NCBI GenBank assembly: GCA_903861125.1 | Contig: CAIOTF010000042.1 | Coordinates: 124,001 to 188,000 of the forward strand | Direction: 5' to 3' | Length of the DNA stretch: 64,000 nt | Origin: an uncultured Ignavibacteriota bacterium | GTDB taxonomy: Bacteria; Bacteroidota; Ignavibacteria; UBA10030; UBA8401 | Shown here: one piece after another, positions 18,454 through 28,087 of the stretch | Position numbering within the stretch: the stretch's first letter is position 1 | Layout: every line of letters begins with the position of its first letter | Program-made: the position numbers and the translations under genes | The notes under the pieces: model-generated | What the model was told of the DNA's origin: nothing | Database searches by the model: none | Seen by the model: only the letters and a program-made list of their open reading frames with translations

Positions 18454-19770
18454 TTAGAATCTGCGCGGCATACCGCCGCCTCCACCACCACCGCCGCCTT
18501 GTCGCTGCTGATTAAATGGTGATGACGACGCTTGTTGAGAAGTTGAACGCTGAGCGATCGTACCGATAATGATTTCCTGTCCTTCAACAATCTTTCCTCG
18601 TACTACCTCGGTAAATGTTCCGTCGGTAATACCGGTGCGGACCATGATCGGTTCAAGTTTTTTCCGTTCGTTCATGACCCACACACGATTGAAACCGCGA
18701 GACTGTGTCCTGCGCTGCATCATTTGCGTATCACCGCCGGCATTTCCTCCTTCACGCTGCATCCGTTCGGCCCACTGCTTTCTCCGTTCTGCACGTGCGG
18801 AATCGTCGCCGCTGCCCGGGGACTGCGATGAATCCTTGCGCTGTTCAATATATTCTTCCGGCGGATTGAACCGAAGAGCCACGGTGGGAATTTTTAAAAC
18901 GGCTTCTTTCTTAGTGACTTGTATCGTTACTGTTGCAGTCATTCCCGGCATCAATCGCAGATCAGGATTCGGGACATCGATGATCACAGTATAATTGACA
19001 ACATTTTGTTCGACCTTTGGAGAAAGACGCACCTGCCGGACTTTGCCGCGAAATGTCTGTTCGGGATACGCATCAACGGTAAAGGTAACATCCTGTTCCT
19101 GCTCCACTTTCCCTATATCCGCCTCATCGACATTCGCCTGCACCTGCATTTTGGTCAGATCATTCGCAATGGTGAACAGCGTGGGAGCAGATAAACTTGC
19201 CGCAACAGTTTGCCCGACATCAACGGCTCGCGAAATCACCACACCGTCGATCGGAGATTTGATTGTGGCATAACGCAAGTTGATCTTCGCTCGTTCGACC
19301 TGCGCAACGGACTGCTTGCGTGCAGCATCGTTTGATTCGAACTGTGAAAGCGCTGCATCGTAGTCCGCTTGTGACGCTAAATTTTTATCCAGCAGCGTTT
19401 TCATTCTTTCAAAACTTCTTTTTGACTCGCCGTACTGCGCAGTCGTCCGCTGAAGGCTTGCCTCAGCATCACGTACACTTGCCTCCAGAAAGGTCGGATC
19501 GATTTGCGCTACGATCTGTCCCTGCTTTACTTTGTCGTTGAAATCGACATTGACCTTTTGCAGCGTACCGGAAACCTGCGATCCAACTTGAACAGTCCGG
19601 ACAGCACTCAACGTTCCCGTTGCCGTGACAACAACCTGAACGTCGCCGCGAGAAACTTTTTCCGTCCGGAACTGAACCTCTTCGGCACCATTCTTTGTAA
19701 AATAAAAATATCCGGAAAGTCCACCAATCAGCAGAACCCCGACAATGCTCAAAACAATGTTTTTCTTCAT
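18454..19770 (-). CDS. MacA-like periplasmic adaptor (HlyD/RND family)
   Basis: The 438-residue protein has one N-terminal membrane anchor (IVLSIVGVLLIGGLSGYFYF), a lipoyl half-motif VQVGSQVSGTLQKVNVDFND, a coiled-coil hairpin with many Gln and Ala residues, the second lipoyl half INLRYATIKSPIDGVVISR, and beta-barrel strands. This is the standard membrane-fusion protein layout. It would link the permease to an outer-membrane TolC-type channel for efflux or export. The tail is unusual: an insert rich in Ser, Arg and Gln, and a terminal run of nine Gly before MPRRF. It starts the operon; the terminator of maeB lies just upstream. Confidence 0.9.
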   Translation of the reverse strand: MKKNIVLSIVGVLLIGGLSGYFYFTKNGAEEVQFRTEKVSRGDVQVVVTATGTLSAVRTVQVGSQVSGTLQKVNVDFNDKVKQGQIVAQIDPTFLEASVRDAEASLQRTTAQYGESKRSFERMKTLLDKNLASQADYDAALSQFESNDAARKQSVAQVERAKINLRYATIKSPIDGVVISRAVDVGQTVAASLSAPTLFTIANDLTKMQVQANVDEADIGKVEQEQDVTFTVDAYPEQTFRGKVRQVRLSPKVEQNVVNYTVIIDVPNPDLRLMPGMTATVTIQVTKKEAVLKIPTVALRFNPPEEYIEQRKDSSQSPGSGDDSARAERRKQWAERMQREGGNAGGDTQMMQRRTQSRGFNRVWVMNERKKLEPIMVRTGITDGTFTEVVRGKIVEGQEIIIGTIAQRSTSQQASSSPFNQQRQGGGGGGGGGMPRRF

Positions 19771-19849
19771 AATAACGCTGGTTTTAGATGTGTCATATTA
19801 GACAAACCGTTCCTCTATTAAGTTTAGCCATACCGCAGACACACCCCAT

Positions 19850-19884
19850 AAAAAAAATCGTTCCGCATATTATTGCGGAACGAT
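19850..19884 (-). terminator. Intrinsic terminator of maeB
   Basis: ATCGTTCCGCA (19857-19867) and TGCGGAACGAT (19874-19884) form a perfect eleven-base stem with a six-base loop. On the minus strand, in which maeB ends 13 bases earlier, it is followed by a run of about eight T. A T-run is present on the other side as well, so it could stop transcription in both directions. Confidence 0.9.
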
Positions 19885-19896
19885 CATATCTTTTTT

Positions 19897-22155
19897 TTAT
19901 TGGGCCTCGATCGCATCCACAGCGCAGACCGCCGCCATATTGACGATATCCGTCACTTCGGCGCCGCGTTGCAGAACGTGAACGGGTTTCGCCATACCCA
20001 TCAGGATCGGTCCGATAAGTTCTGCTTCACCGATACGCCCCATCAATTTATAGGCAATATTCGCCGAATTCAAACTCGGGAAGATCAGCACGTTAGCCGC
20101 ACCCTGCAATGTGCTGAATGGAAATTCTTTTTCAAGGATCTCCGCAGTTACTGCTGTGTCTGCCTGCATTTCGCCATCGACGATCAGTTTCGGATTCTTC
20201 GATTTGATGATCTCAACAGCACGTTTGATCTTCTCAGAACGCGGATGTTTCGTGCTTCCGAAGTTGCTGAAGGAAAGCAAGGCAACTCTCGGTTCTACAT
20301 CAAATCGGTGAACCGTCTCCGACGTCAGCAATGCAATCTCGGCGAGCGTTTCTGCATCGGGATCGATATTGACTGTCGTGTCGGAAAAGAAATACGTCCC
20401 CTTTTTTGCGATCACAGCATACATGCCCGATACATTCTTGATATCATGCCGCATGCCGATCACCTGCAGTGCCGGACGAATCGTATCCGGATAATTCGTG
20501 GTCAATCCTGCGATCACACCATCCGCATATCCGAGACGTACCATCATCATTGAAAAATAGTAACGCTGAAGCATTGTCCGCTCCGCATAATACCGTGTTG
20601 CACCTTTACGCTGACGGAGTTTATAATACTCTTCCACAAATTGATCCTTCTGCGCGAAAGTTTTCGGATCAACGATCTCCACTTGTGTATCAAATTCAAG
20701 ATGCAGGTCTTGAATCACTTTTTGGATTCGCTCTTCGTTACCAACAAGGATCGGCTTTGCAAGATCCTGGTCTACAAGAATCTGTGCTGCTCTCAGGATC
20801 TTCTCCTCATCACCTTCCGGGAAGATGATCCGTTTCATTTTATGACGCGCCTTCATAAAGAGCAGGTTCGTGAACCGTTTGGAACGGCCCAGACGCTCTT
20901 CCAGTTTGTCGCCGTACTTTTCCCAGTCAGGAATAAGCACGCGTGCGACACCACTGTCCACGGCAGCTTTGGCCACTGCTGTTGCAACGCTGCGCAGTGC
21001 CCGGGGATCAAGCGGTTTCGGAATGATATATTCTTTTCCGAAACGGATCGGTTTGCCGCCGTACGCTTTGATCACGGAATCAGGAACATCCTCTTTCGCA
21101 AGTTCCGCCAGTGCCTTCACGGCAGCTTTCTTCATCTCTTCGTTGATCGTTGTTGCGCGAACATCAAGTGCGCCGCGGAAGATGAACGGAAAACCAAGCA
21201 CATTGTTCACCTGGTTTGCATAATCCGAACGTCCTGTTGCCATGATAACATCATCACGAACAAGTAGTACTTCTTCCGGTGTAATTTCGGGATCCGGATT
21301 TGCCATCGCAAAAACGATTGCATTGGGAGCCATCGTCTTCACCATTTCTTTCGTCACGCTGTCCTTCACCGAAAGACCAACAAACACATCGGCGCCGACA
21401 AGAGCTTCGGCAAGCGTGCGGGCTTTGGTATTGTTCTGGAATTTTTCTTTGTATGGATTCATATCATTCGGGCGGCCCTGGTAGATGACCCCTTTGGTAT
21501 CGCACATGATCAGATTTTCTTTCTTCACACCAAGCGCGATTTGAAGATTCGCACAGGCAATGGCAGCAGCACCCGCTCCATTATAGACAACCTTCACCTG
21601 ATCGATTTTTTTATTTGCGATTTCTAGTGCATTGATAAGAGCAGCAGCCGTGATGATGGCCGTGCCGTGCTGGTCGTCGTGGAATACCGGTATTTTCATC
21701 GTTTTCCGCAATTCTTCTTCTACGATGAAACAATCCGGTGCTTTGATATCCTCAAGATTAATTCCGCCGAATGTCGGTTCCAACGCCTGAACAACTTTGA
21801 TGATCTCTTCCGGTGTTTTCGCACGTATTTCGATATCGAACACATCGATGTCGGCAAATTTTTTGAACAGAACTGCTTTCCCTTCCATCACCGGTTTTCC
21901 GGCTTCCGGTCCGATATTGCCAAGACCGAGCACGGCTGTTCCGTTTGACACAACGGCAACAAGATTTCCCTTGGCGGTATATTTATAAACGTCATCAGGA
22001 TTTTTATCGATTGCCAAACATGGCACGGCCACTCCGGGAGTGTACGCCAGCGAAAGATCGCGCTGCGTGGAGAATGGTTTTGTCGGTGTTACTTCAAGTT
22101 TGCCTTTGCGACCCTGACTGTGATAGTCAAGCGCATCTTGCTCTCGAATTTTCAT
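19897..22155 (-). CDS. maeB: NADP-dependent malic enzyme with C-terminal phosphotransacetylase-like domain
   Basis: The 752-residue protein is typical of MaeB. Residues 1-430 hold the malic enzyme: [14 protein letters not shown], the catalytic region [19 protein letters not shown], and the nucleotide-binding stretch [16 protein letters not shown]. Residues about 430-752 form the phosphate acetyltransferase-like region ([45 protein letters not shown]), which in this family is regulatory and binds acetyl-CoA. It decarboxylates malate to pyruvate with NADP reduction. The gap of 243 bases upstream holds two short inverted repeats without a clear T-run. It is a single-gene unit with its own terminator. 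Confidence 0.95.
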   Translation of the reverse strand: MKIREQDALDYHSQGRKGKLEVTPTKPFSTQRDLSLAYTPGVAVPCLAIDKNPDDVYKYTAKGNLVAVVSNGTAVLGLGNIGPEAGKPVMEGKAVLFKKFADIDVFDIEIRAKTPEEIIKVVQALEPTFGGINLEDIKAPDCFIVEEELRKTMKIPVFHDDQHGTAIITAAALINALEIANKKIDQVKVVYNGAGAAAIACANLQIALGVKKENLIMCDTKGVIYQGRPNDMNPYKEKFQNNTKARTLAEALVGADVFVGLSVKDSVTKEMVKTMAPNAIVFAMANPDPEITPEEVLLVRDDVIMATGRSDYANQVNNVLGFPFIFRGALDVRATTINEEMKKAAVKALAELAKEDVPDSVIKAYGGKPIRFGKEYIIPKPLDPRALRSVATAVAKAAVDSGVARVLIPDWEKYGDKLEERLGRSKRFTNLLFMKARHKMKRIIFPEGDEEKILRAAQILVDQDLAKPILVGNEERIQKVIQDLHLEFDTQVEIVDPKTFAQKDQFVEEYYKLRQRKGATRYYAERTMLQRYYFSMMMVRLGYADGVIAGLTTNYPDTIRPALQVIGMRHDIKNVSGMYAVIAKKGTYFFSDTTVNIDPDAETLAEIALLTSETVHRFDVEPRVALLSFSNFGSTKHPRSEKIKRAVEIIKSKNPKLIVDGEMQADTAVTAEILEKEFPFSTLQGAANVLIFPSLNSANIAYKLMGRIGEAELIGPILMGMAKPVHVLQRGAEVTDIVNMAAVCAVDAIEAQ

Positions 22156-22398
22156 AGTGATACCCTCGTTTCAAAAATAAATGTTCCTTCCAAACTGGAA
22201 GGTTTGTGAATGTTTGTCCATTCGACGAATGGAGGTTTACTGCTGTAATAAATAACTATCCCACCAAATCAGCAGACGAAATGCTGATCACACCAACACC
22301 TCATTTGTTGCAATATCTTTTTTTGGTTCAACAACGCTAAGCTGTATTAAATTTTTTCAGTTACCGTCCTCGAATGATAACCATGGTTCTTTAAAAAT

Positions 22399-22992
22399 TT
22401 ATTTTCTGACCGGAACGCTTACTCTCATCCTCCACTCACTTCTCCCCTGTAAATTCGGACTGACCTCAAAATTGAAGAGTGCCGCATCAACGTATGCATC
22501 AAGAATGTTTAAGATATATGTCATGGCGATATACCAACCGAATTCATTCCTCTGACTCTTATGAAAATCCCGGAGACTTCTCAGCTGCGTATCTCCGTTC
22601 GGCTGTTTCGCAGTCATCGATGTGTCATACTGATAGCGGAAAATTTTATAATTATTGTCCTGGTTTTTATACACCGAATAAAAATAGTATCCGAGTCCCC
22701 ACACTACCGGTGCTTTCCAAAAAGAACCATTGTAAATCTGTCCTGCGCCGGGAAGAATCATTGAACTGAGCATAGCTGCCGAAGTCGATTTCGGCGGGAG
22801 GACTGTCGTATCGACGGTGCCGATCTGTGCGGCGATAAGAGAATCTTCGTTGAGATGAATAAGGGAATCGACAGGCGGAACGAAAAAAAACGGTGTGCTA
22901 ATCGGACGTTCGTATCTTGAAATATATTGCGCTGATCCGACCGAGGAATGTAACAGAAGGCAGACCAGCGAATATAATAAGAGATGCTTCAT
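22399..22992 (-). CDS. DUF5683-family exported protein
   Basis: The 197-residue protein has a signal peptide (MKHLLLYSLVCLLLHSSVGSAQ), a linker, then the DUF5683 core SAAMLSSMILPGAGQIYNGSFWKAPVVWGLGYYFYS, two membrane-associated helices with a YILNILDAYVDAALFNF ending, and a final beta strand. The domain is of unknown function. In Bacteroidota it lies directly after parA-parB, and here it follows them with one gene (ridA) between. It begins immediately after the ridA stop, so it belongs to the par operon. Confidence 0.88.
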   Translation of the reverse strand: MKHLLLYSLVCLLLHSSVGSAQYISRYERPISTPFFFVPPVDSLIHLNEDSLIAAQIGTVDTTVLPPKSTSAAMLSSMILPGAGQIYNGSFWKAPVVWGLGYYFYSVYKNQDNNYKIFRYQYDTSMTAKQPNGDTQLRSLRDFHKSQRNEFGWYIAMTYILNILDAYVDAALFNFEVSPNLQGRSEWRMRVSVPVRK

Positions 22993-23457
22993 TTAGGGAA
23001 TAAGTGCAACGACTTCGATTTCAACAAGCGCATCTTTTGGAAGACGAGCAACTTCAACCGTCGACCGGGCAGGCGATGCATCGCCAAAATATTGACCATA
23101 CACTTCGTTCATTGCAACGAAGTCATTAAAGTTTTTTAGGAACACAGTGGTCTTTACTGCATATTTGAAATCGCTGTGTGAGGCCAGCAGAATAGCTTTT
23201 AGATTTTCGCAGACCTGTTTTGTCTGTTCCTGTATGGATGTTCCGACCATCTGACCGGATTTCGGATCCAGTGCAATTTGTCCTGCAGTGAACAATAAAT
23301 GTCCCTGTACGGCAATTGCTTGATTGTATGGTCCGATCGGAAGGGGTGCTTGTTCGGTTTTAATGATTGTCTTCATAGGTTTTTCGGTTTGAGTTTGTGC
23401 GGAAATCAGTGAGCAGAGAGTGAGTATTATTAGAATATATTTCATTATGTTCATCAT
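22993..23457 (-). CDS. RidA (YjgF/UK114) family enamine/imine deaminase with an N-terminal signal peptide
   Basis: The 154-residue protein is RidA with an extra N-terminal hydrophobic segment (MKYILIILTLCSLISAQTQ) that reads as a signal peptide. The core has APLPIGPYNQAIAVQG, LLFTAGQIALD, the substrate-arginine segment ASPARSTVEVARLPKDALVEIE, and the usual length of about 125 residues. Cytosolic RidA clears reactive 2-aminoacrylate; a secreted version would act in the periplasm or outer envelope. It starts three bases after parB, which is unusual company. A second Met at residue 28 (MKTIIKTEQAPLP) could produce a cytosolic form. Confidence 0.88.
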   Translation of the reverse strand: MMNIMKYILIILTLCSLISAQTQTEKPMKTIIKTEQAPLPIGPYNQAIAVQGHLLFTAGQIALDPKSGQMVGTSIQEQTKQVCENLKAILLASHSDFKYAVKTTVFLKNFNDFVAMNEVYGQYFGDASPARSTVEVARLPKDALVEIEVVALIP

Positions 23458-23460
23458 AGA

Positions 23461-24375
23461 TCAGCTGTCCAAAAGGTCTATTAAACGTTCAAGATCATCC
23501 GCGTTATAATATTCTATTTCTATTTCGCCGCCGCCGCTTGAATTTTTCCGTACGCTTACTTTCGTCCCCAGTTTATGCCGTAAGCGCGTCTCGACCTGCT
23601 GGAATGAAGCATCGCCGCGAAGCTTCGATGAGCCGGATGAGGTTGACCGGGACGTTCGTTTTGATTCCTTCCCTTTGATCTCATCTTCGATCTTCCGGAC
23701 CGACCAGCCGTCATCAATAATCTTATTAAACAGCTTCAGCTGTTTCTTCTCGTCGGCAACACCGAGAAGCGCACGTGCGTGTCCCATGGAGATCTTGTTC
23801 TCCCGTACACCCTGGCGGATCTTTTCGGGTAATTTGAGAAGACGTAAAAAATTTGTGACCGTCGAACGTTCTTTCCCCACTTTTTCTGCCACCTGATCCT
23901 GCGTAAGGCTGCACTCGTCGATCAATCGTTTGAACGACAATGAAACTTCAATGGGGTTGAGATTTTCGCGCTGAAGATTCTCAATCAATCCCAGTTCCAG
24001 CATCTCCGCATCGGTCTCAACGGTGATGATATATGCCGGGATTGTTTTTTTTCCGATCTCTTGTGATGCGCGTACCCTGCGCTCGCCGGAGATCAGTTCA
24101 AATGTACCGCCGATCATCCGTCGCACAGTAATCGGCTGAATGATGCCGTTCTGTTTGATCGATTGTTTCAGCTCTTCCAGCGAACGCTGATCGAAATCCA
24201 AACGAGGCTGGTATGGATTGGGTGAGATCCGCGCAATTTCGATCTCCAATGTTGACGATGTTTGAACACCATCCCTGGAAACGGGCATTGCTGACGGTAC
24301 ATTGTGTTCCGGGATCCGCGGTATAAGAGCGCTTAATCCTTTTCCCAATACAGATTTCGATTTTTGATCGGACAT
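23461..24375 (-). CDS. parB: Chromosome-partitioning protein ParB
   Basis: The 304-residue protein has the CTPase/ParB N-domain (IARISPNPYQPRLDFD, QPITVRRMIGGTFELISGERRVRA), the helix-turn-helix EVSLSFKRLIDECSLTQDQVAEKVGKERSTVTNFLRL, and a C-terminal dimerisation region. The N-terminal tail SDQKSKSVLGKGLSALIP is the segment that stimulates ParA ATPase activity in the family. It begins four bases after the parA stop. I could not find a canonical parS palindrome (TGTTTCACGTGAAACA) in the window. Confidence 0.95.
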   Translation of the reverse strand: MSDQKSKSVLGKGLSALIPRIPEHNVPSAMPVSRDGVQTSSTLEIEIARISPNPYQPRLDFDQRSLEELKQSIKQNGIIQPITVRRMIGGTFELISGERRVRASQEIGKKTIPAYIITVETDAEMLELGLIENLQRENLNPIEVSLSFKRLIDECSLTQDQVAEKVGKERSTVTNFLRLLKLPEKIRQGVRENKISMGHARALLGVADEKKQLKLFNKIIDDGWSVRKIEDEIKGKESKRTSRSTSSGSSKLRGDASFQQVETRLRHKLGTKVSVRKNSSGGGEIEIEYYNADDLERLIDLLDS

Positions 24376-24379
24376 TATT

Positions 24380-25198
24380 CTATGTTGAATGTGAGACTGA
24401 TTTCAATGATGCCTGCCTGTGTGACGCACGCTGCTGCTCATAATTCTTGATCACTTCTTTTGCGAGATCGATATAATTCTTGCTCCCCGATGACACCGCA
24501 TCGTATAACAGGATCGGTTTCCCGAAACTTGGTGCTTCACTCAACCGTACATTTCGCGAGACGATCACCGGAAATACCTTTTCGCCAAAATATTTCTTCA
24601 CTTCGTCCACGATCTGATTCGATAAACGAAGCCGGGAATCGAACATCGTCATAAGTACGCCCTCTATATCAAGCGAAGGATTGAACGTTTTTTTCACGCC
24701 GTTAATCGTGTTCAGTAATTGTCCGAGGCCTTCCAGCGCATAATACTCGCATTGCACCGGGATCAGTACAGAATCGGCGGCTGTTAATGCATTCAGGGTG
24801 ATGAGACTGAGCGACGGAGGACAATCGATGATGATATATTCAAATTTTTTCCGGATGGGAGCAAGGGCCGAACGAAGTTTCTGCTCGCGGTTCTCTTCGT
24901 TGACCAATTCCACTTCCAGCCCTACCATATTGATGTGTGAAGGAAGGATTGAGAGAAACGGCATGTGTGTTTTTAAGACCGCTTCTTCTGCCGCGATGCT
25001 GCCGTAGATCACCTCATAGGTACTTTTTTCAAGCGATTTACTTTCTATTCCTACGCCGCTCGTAGCGTTCGCTTGCGGGTCGATGTCTATGAGAAGCGTT
25101 TCATGTTCTGCGGCCGCTAGCGAAGCAGCAAGGTTCACAGCCGTGGTAGTTTTTCCCACTCCCCCTTTTTGATTCGCAATGGCGATTACTTTTCCCAT
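24380..25198 (-). CDS. parA: Chromosome-partitioning ATPase ParA/Soj
   Basis: The 272-residue protein has the deviant Walker [15 protein letters not shown] at residues 10-23, [12 protein letters not shown], and [12 protein letters not shown] at the Walker B position, which together define ParA/Soj. It drives segregation of the origin region with ParB. It is the first gene of the par-ridA-DUF5683 run and is divergent from crcB. The 108 bases between them hold both promoters; no binding site can be named with confidence. Confidence 0.95.
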   Translation of the reverse strand: MGKVIAIANQKGGVGKTTTAVNLAASLAAAEHETLLIDIDPQANATSGVGIESKSLEKSTYEVIYGSIAAEEAVLKTHMPFLSILPSHINMVGLEVELVNEENREQKLRSALAPIRKKFEYIIIDCPPSLSLITLNALTAADSVLIPVQCEYYALEGLGQLLNTINGVKKTFNPSLDIEGVLMTMFDSRLRLSNQIVDEVKKYFGEKVFPVIVSRNVRLSEAPSFGKPILLYDAVSSGSKNYIDLAKEVIKNYEQQRASHRQASLKSVSHST

Positions 25199-25306
25199 AA
25201 AACGCTTTTTCTTGGTTGAAAAATTCTTATTTTATTCCAAAACGTTCACTAATATACTTCATTTCAAAAATGGAAGCAATGAAATTGCTTTAATTATCAA
25301 TCTCTT

Positions 25307-25681
25307 ATGGAAAAGTACTTATTTATCGGTTTAGGTGGATTTTTAGGAAGTATTGCCCGCTTTGGATTGGCTTCCGTTATTCAAAATAAAACAGAAAGCC
25401 TGTTCCCTTATGGCACATTAGCTGTGAATATTACCGGTTGTTTCATTATCGGTTTGCTGATGACGGTGTTTCAGGAAAGGATCGTTGTGAGCCAGAATGT
25501 ACGACTGCTTCTGATCATTGGTATCCTTGGCGGATTCACAACCTTCTCATCGTTCAGTTATGACACATTCGCTATGATGAAATCGGGGAATTTTTTTGGA
25601 GCGGGATTGAATGCGGGAGTGAGTATGTTCGGATGTCTTGTTGCAACGTGGATCGGATTTTATGTTGGAGAAAATTTCTAA
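25307..25681 (+). CDS. crcB: Fluoride channel Fluc/CrcB
   Basis: The 124-residue integral membrane protein has four hydrophobic helices, Asn41 in NITG, and the GGFTTFSSF signature at residues 75-83, all hallmarks of the dual-topology fluoride channel. Only one copy is present, so it is expected to work as a homodimer. I looked for a fluoride riboswitch in the 108 bases upstream and see none. It converges with fmt with 63 bases between them. Confidence 0.94.
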   Translation: MEKYLFIGLGGFLGSIARFGLASVIQNKTESLFPYGTLAVNITGCFIIGLLMTVFQERIVVSQNVRLLLIIGILGGFTTFSSFSYDTFAMMKSGNFFGAGLNAGVSMFGCLVATWIGFYVGENF

Positions 25682-25744
25682 ATATATTTCAATTTTGTCC
25701 TACCATACGAGGTTGACGTATAACAAGAACAAACTTTGTCGCCG

Positions 25745-26686
25745 CTAGCAAAATTTTTCTTGTTTCATAAATCTGTAACCCCGTAAAAATTCTTCTGCAC
25801 TCATTCTCTTCTTTCCTTCCTGCTGTAGTTCAAGGATCTCAAGAAGACCGTCCGCCGTTTTGACAAAAAGTTTTTTTTCGTCGGTTGTAATTATACCGGC
25901 ATCCGTATTACTGATCCCCGAAAACTGTAACTCGCTTTCCATTTTTTTGCTTTTAAATATCTTGATCACTTTCTCATTGTGAACCGTCCAAGCAGCCGGA
26001 TACGGGGAGAGTCCGCGGATGAAATTGTGAACCGTTTCCATTGGTTGATTCCAATTGATACGGCAAGTCTCCTTGAATATTTTCGGCGCCGGCGAAGCAA
26101 CGGTGTTATCCTGTTGTTTGGCATCGGCATTTCCGCTCTCGATCAATTGCACTGTCTCCAATACTGCTTTGGAGCCGATGTCGGAAAGCGCATCATGCAA
26201 TTCCCCGGCGCTCATTTCGCCGATGATCGGCACACGGCTCTGCAGGATAATATTCCCGGTATCAACCTTGTCCTGCAGGAAGAATGTCGTCACTCCTGAT
26301 TCATTGTCTCCGTTTATAATCGCCCAATTGATCGGAGCAGCGCCGCGGTATTTCGGCAGCAGCGACGCATGGAGGTTGAACGAACCTTTTTCCGGTATCG
26401 TATAGACTTCCTTCGGCAGTATTCTGAATGCAACAATGACAAAAAGATCGGGCTGCAATGCGGTAAGTTGGGAGATGAACAGTGGATCTTTCAGTGAATC
26501 GGGTTGCAGTACTGTAATGGAATGTTTCAGTGCAAATTCTTTAACGGGTGTGAAGCTAACCTGCTGTCCGCGGCCGCGCGGTTTATCCGGAGTTGTAACG
26601 ACCGCCGAGACAGTGAAATTGTTTTTTAATAATATTTCCAGACTTGGAACAGCAAAATCCGGAGTGCCCATAAATACAATTTTCAT
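25745..26686 (-). CDS. fmt: Methionyl-tRNA formyltransferase
   Basis: The 313-residue protein is full length. It has VFMGTPDFAVPSLE at the start, HASLLPKYRGAAPINWAI with the catalytic His and the folate-binding segment, and the C-terminal tRNA-binding part PYPAAWTVHNEKVIKIF. It formylates initiator Met-tRNA. It follows def by 40 bases, the common def-fmt arrangement in bacteria. Confidence 0.96.
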   Translation of the reverse strand: MKIVFMGTPDFAVPSLEILLKNNFTVSAVVTTPDKPRGRGQQVSFTPVKEFALKHSITVLQPDSLKDPLFISQLTALQPDLFVIVAFRILPKEVYTIPEKGSFNLHASLLPKYRGAAPINWAIINGDNESGVTTFFLQDKVDTGNIILQSRVPIIGEMSAGELHDALSDIGSKAVLETVQLIESGNADAKQQDNTVASPAPKIFKETCRINWNQPMETVHNFIRGLSPYPAAWTVHNEKVIKIFKSKKMESELQFSGISNTDAGIITTDEKKLFVKTADGLLEILELQQEGKKRMSAEEFLRGYRFMKQEKFC

Positions 26687-26726
26687 TTTTCACCGCACTA
26701 TCACATAACCATGGAAGATCTGTGGA

Positions 26727-27311
26727 TCACAATACAATTTTTTTATTCTTTGTTTTAGATTTCGGCTCGCCGGCGATCACAACTTCATATTGGGTCTCCA
26801 CATGACCCTTCATGATCTTCTTCAGTTTCGGCCGGAGCAATGTTTTCTTTGTCGAGGTCAGATGGTCCGTGAACAGCACACCGTTCAGATGATCCAGTTC
26901 ATGAAGGATCACGCGTGCAAGCAGGCCGTCCGCCTCCAATTCAACTTTTTTCATGTTCACGTCATTATACTTTAATGTGATCTTCTCGGACCTGGTCACT
27001 TTTTCGCGTATTTCGGGAATGCTCAAACATCCCTCTTCCATTTCCCATTCTCCCTCCTCATCAATGATCTCGGGATTGATAATGGCCAAAGGTTTGCTTC
27101 CTTTTCCCGCCTCCATGTCGGATATGTCGACGACGAGGATCCGTTTCAGTTCGCCGACCTGATTCGCCGCCAAACCGATGCCGCTCGCTTCGTGCATCGT
27201 ATCGAACATATCCTGAATGAGTTTGATGTCGTCGTTGCTTACGCCGGCAACATGTTTTGCTTTTTTCTTGAGAACCTCATTGCCGAACAGATAGATCGGT
27301 AAGATTGCCAT
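26727..27311 (-). CDS. def: Peptide deformylase
   Basis: The 194-residue protein has the three deformylase motifs in order: GIGLAANQVG, EEGCLSIPEIR with the Cys ligand, and HELDHLNGVLF with both His ligands and the catalytic Glu. It removes the N-formyl group from nascent proteins, paired with the downstream fmt. The tail after residue 170 is lysine-rich (SKTKNKK), longer than usual. The 65-base gap to the NlpC gene carries no clear terminator. Confidence 0.95.
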   Translation of the reverse strand: MAILPIYLFGNEVLKKKAKHVAGVSNDDIKLIQDMFDTMHEASGIGLAANQVGELKRILVVDISDMEAGKGSKPLAIINPEIIDEEGEWEMEEGCLSIPEIREKVTRSEKITLKYNDVNMKKVELEADGLLARVILHELDHLNGVLFTDHLTSTKKTLLRPKLKKIMKGHVETQYEVVIAGEPKSKTKNKKIVL

Positions 27312-27376
27312 AGTTCATTCCGGTTTTTTAAAATCCTAAATTCAACAATTATAATTCAGGATTTAGTACATAAGAT

Positions 27377-28084
27377 TTATTGAATTATTCTTCTTGCCTC
27401 AGTATAACGTTTTTTATAATAGGATGAATATAAGGAAGAAAGTGTTACTCCGAAACTGACACTTGCATGCGCGAACATATCATCGCCGATATAGATCCCC
27501 ACATGCGATGGATTCTGTCCCGTGGTATTGAAGAAGATAAGATCACCAAATTTCAAATTCTCCAGCGAAACAGGAGAGCCCAGTTTCATCTGCGCATCGG
27601 TTGTTCGCGGCAGATCCTTCCCGGCGCTTGATCTGAATATTTCCCTCGAAAATGCCGAACAGTCAATACCGCTTTTGGTCTCGCCACCCATTTCGTACGG
27701 TGTTCCCATCCACGCAAGGATCGCATCCATCATTTTCTGCTGCTCAAAACTCCCCGAAGAGGCACTTTCCGATTTTTTTGGCTCACTATTCTCCTTCTTC
27801 GGTGACACAGGTGCAACAGAAGATTTTGCACTACTGAAACGCTGCTCGACCTTTTTAAGATCGACCTTTTTGTCATCCTCTTTCGTTTCTTCTTCTACAA
27901 CGCTCGAAGAGAACCGCACATTTCCTTTTTTCTCTTTCTTCGATTCTTTTTTTGGGCTTTCATCCCCGGCAAAACGAGGAGATGATGATCCGCAGCCGAC
28001 AAGCCATACAGCGAACAGCAAAATAAAAAATGAAAAGCCCCCTCTCAATAAAAGAAGGGGCTTCAATGTATATAACGACTTCAT
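27377..28084 (-). CDS. NlpC/P60 cysteine-peptidase lipoprotein
   Basis: The 235-residue protein begins with a signal peptide ending in the lipobox LVGC (Cys31). A charged, low-complexity linker of about 85 residues, rich in Lys, Glu and Ser, follows and would span the periplasm. Residues about 115-235 are an NlpC/P60 domain with the nucleophile Cys142 in GIDCSAFSREIF, His194 in SHVGIYIG and a further His206 in FAHASVS. Such enzymes cut peptide bonds in peptidoglycan stems. The gene starts three bases after rpoD, and the hairpin of an intrinsic terminator lies in its first codons, so most of its transcripts may be made by read-through or start inside the gene. Confidence 0.88.
   Translation of the reverse strand: MKSLYTLKPLLLLRGGFSFFILLFAVWLVGCGSSSPRFAGDESPKKESKKEKKGNVRFSSSVVEEETKEDDKKVDLKKVEQRFSSAKSSVAPVSPKKENSEPKKSESASSGSFEQQKMMDAILAWMGTPYEMGGETKSGIDCSAFSREIFRSSAGKDLPRTTDAQMKLGSPVSLENLKFGDLIFFNTTGQNPSHVGIYIGDDMFAHASVSFGVTLSSLYSSYYKKRYTEARRIIQ
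28023..28063 (-). terminator. Intrinsic terminator of rpoD lying inside the NlpC signal-peptide codons
   Basis: On the minus-strand transcript AAGCCCCUUCUU pairs with GAGAGGGGGCUU through twelve base pairs, two of them G-U, around a five-base UUAUU loop (28035-28063), and is followed by UUCAUUUUUUAUUUUG. The wobble pairs occur only in the minus-strand RNA, so this is the strand that folds. The stem lies 25 bases after the rpoD stop and within codons 8-17 of the NlpC reading frame. Confidence 0.78.
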
Positions 28085-28087
28085 CGC

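Noticed and set aside
22186-22202. CCTTCC-AAACT-GGAAGG hairpin upstream of maeB, with a second CCATTCG palindrome nearby
   Set aside because: No T-run follows on either strand within the usual distance, so I do not call it a terminator; it may be an operator, but there is no support.
25199-25306. Possible fluoride riboswitch or parS site between parA and crcB
   Set aside because: Neither the riboswitch core nor a TTTCACGTGAAA-type palindrome is present.
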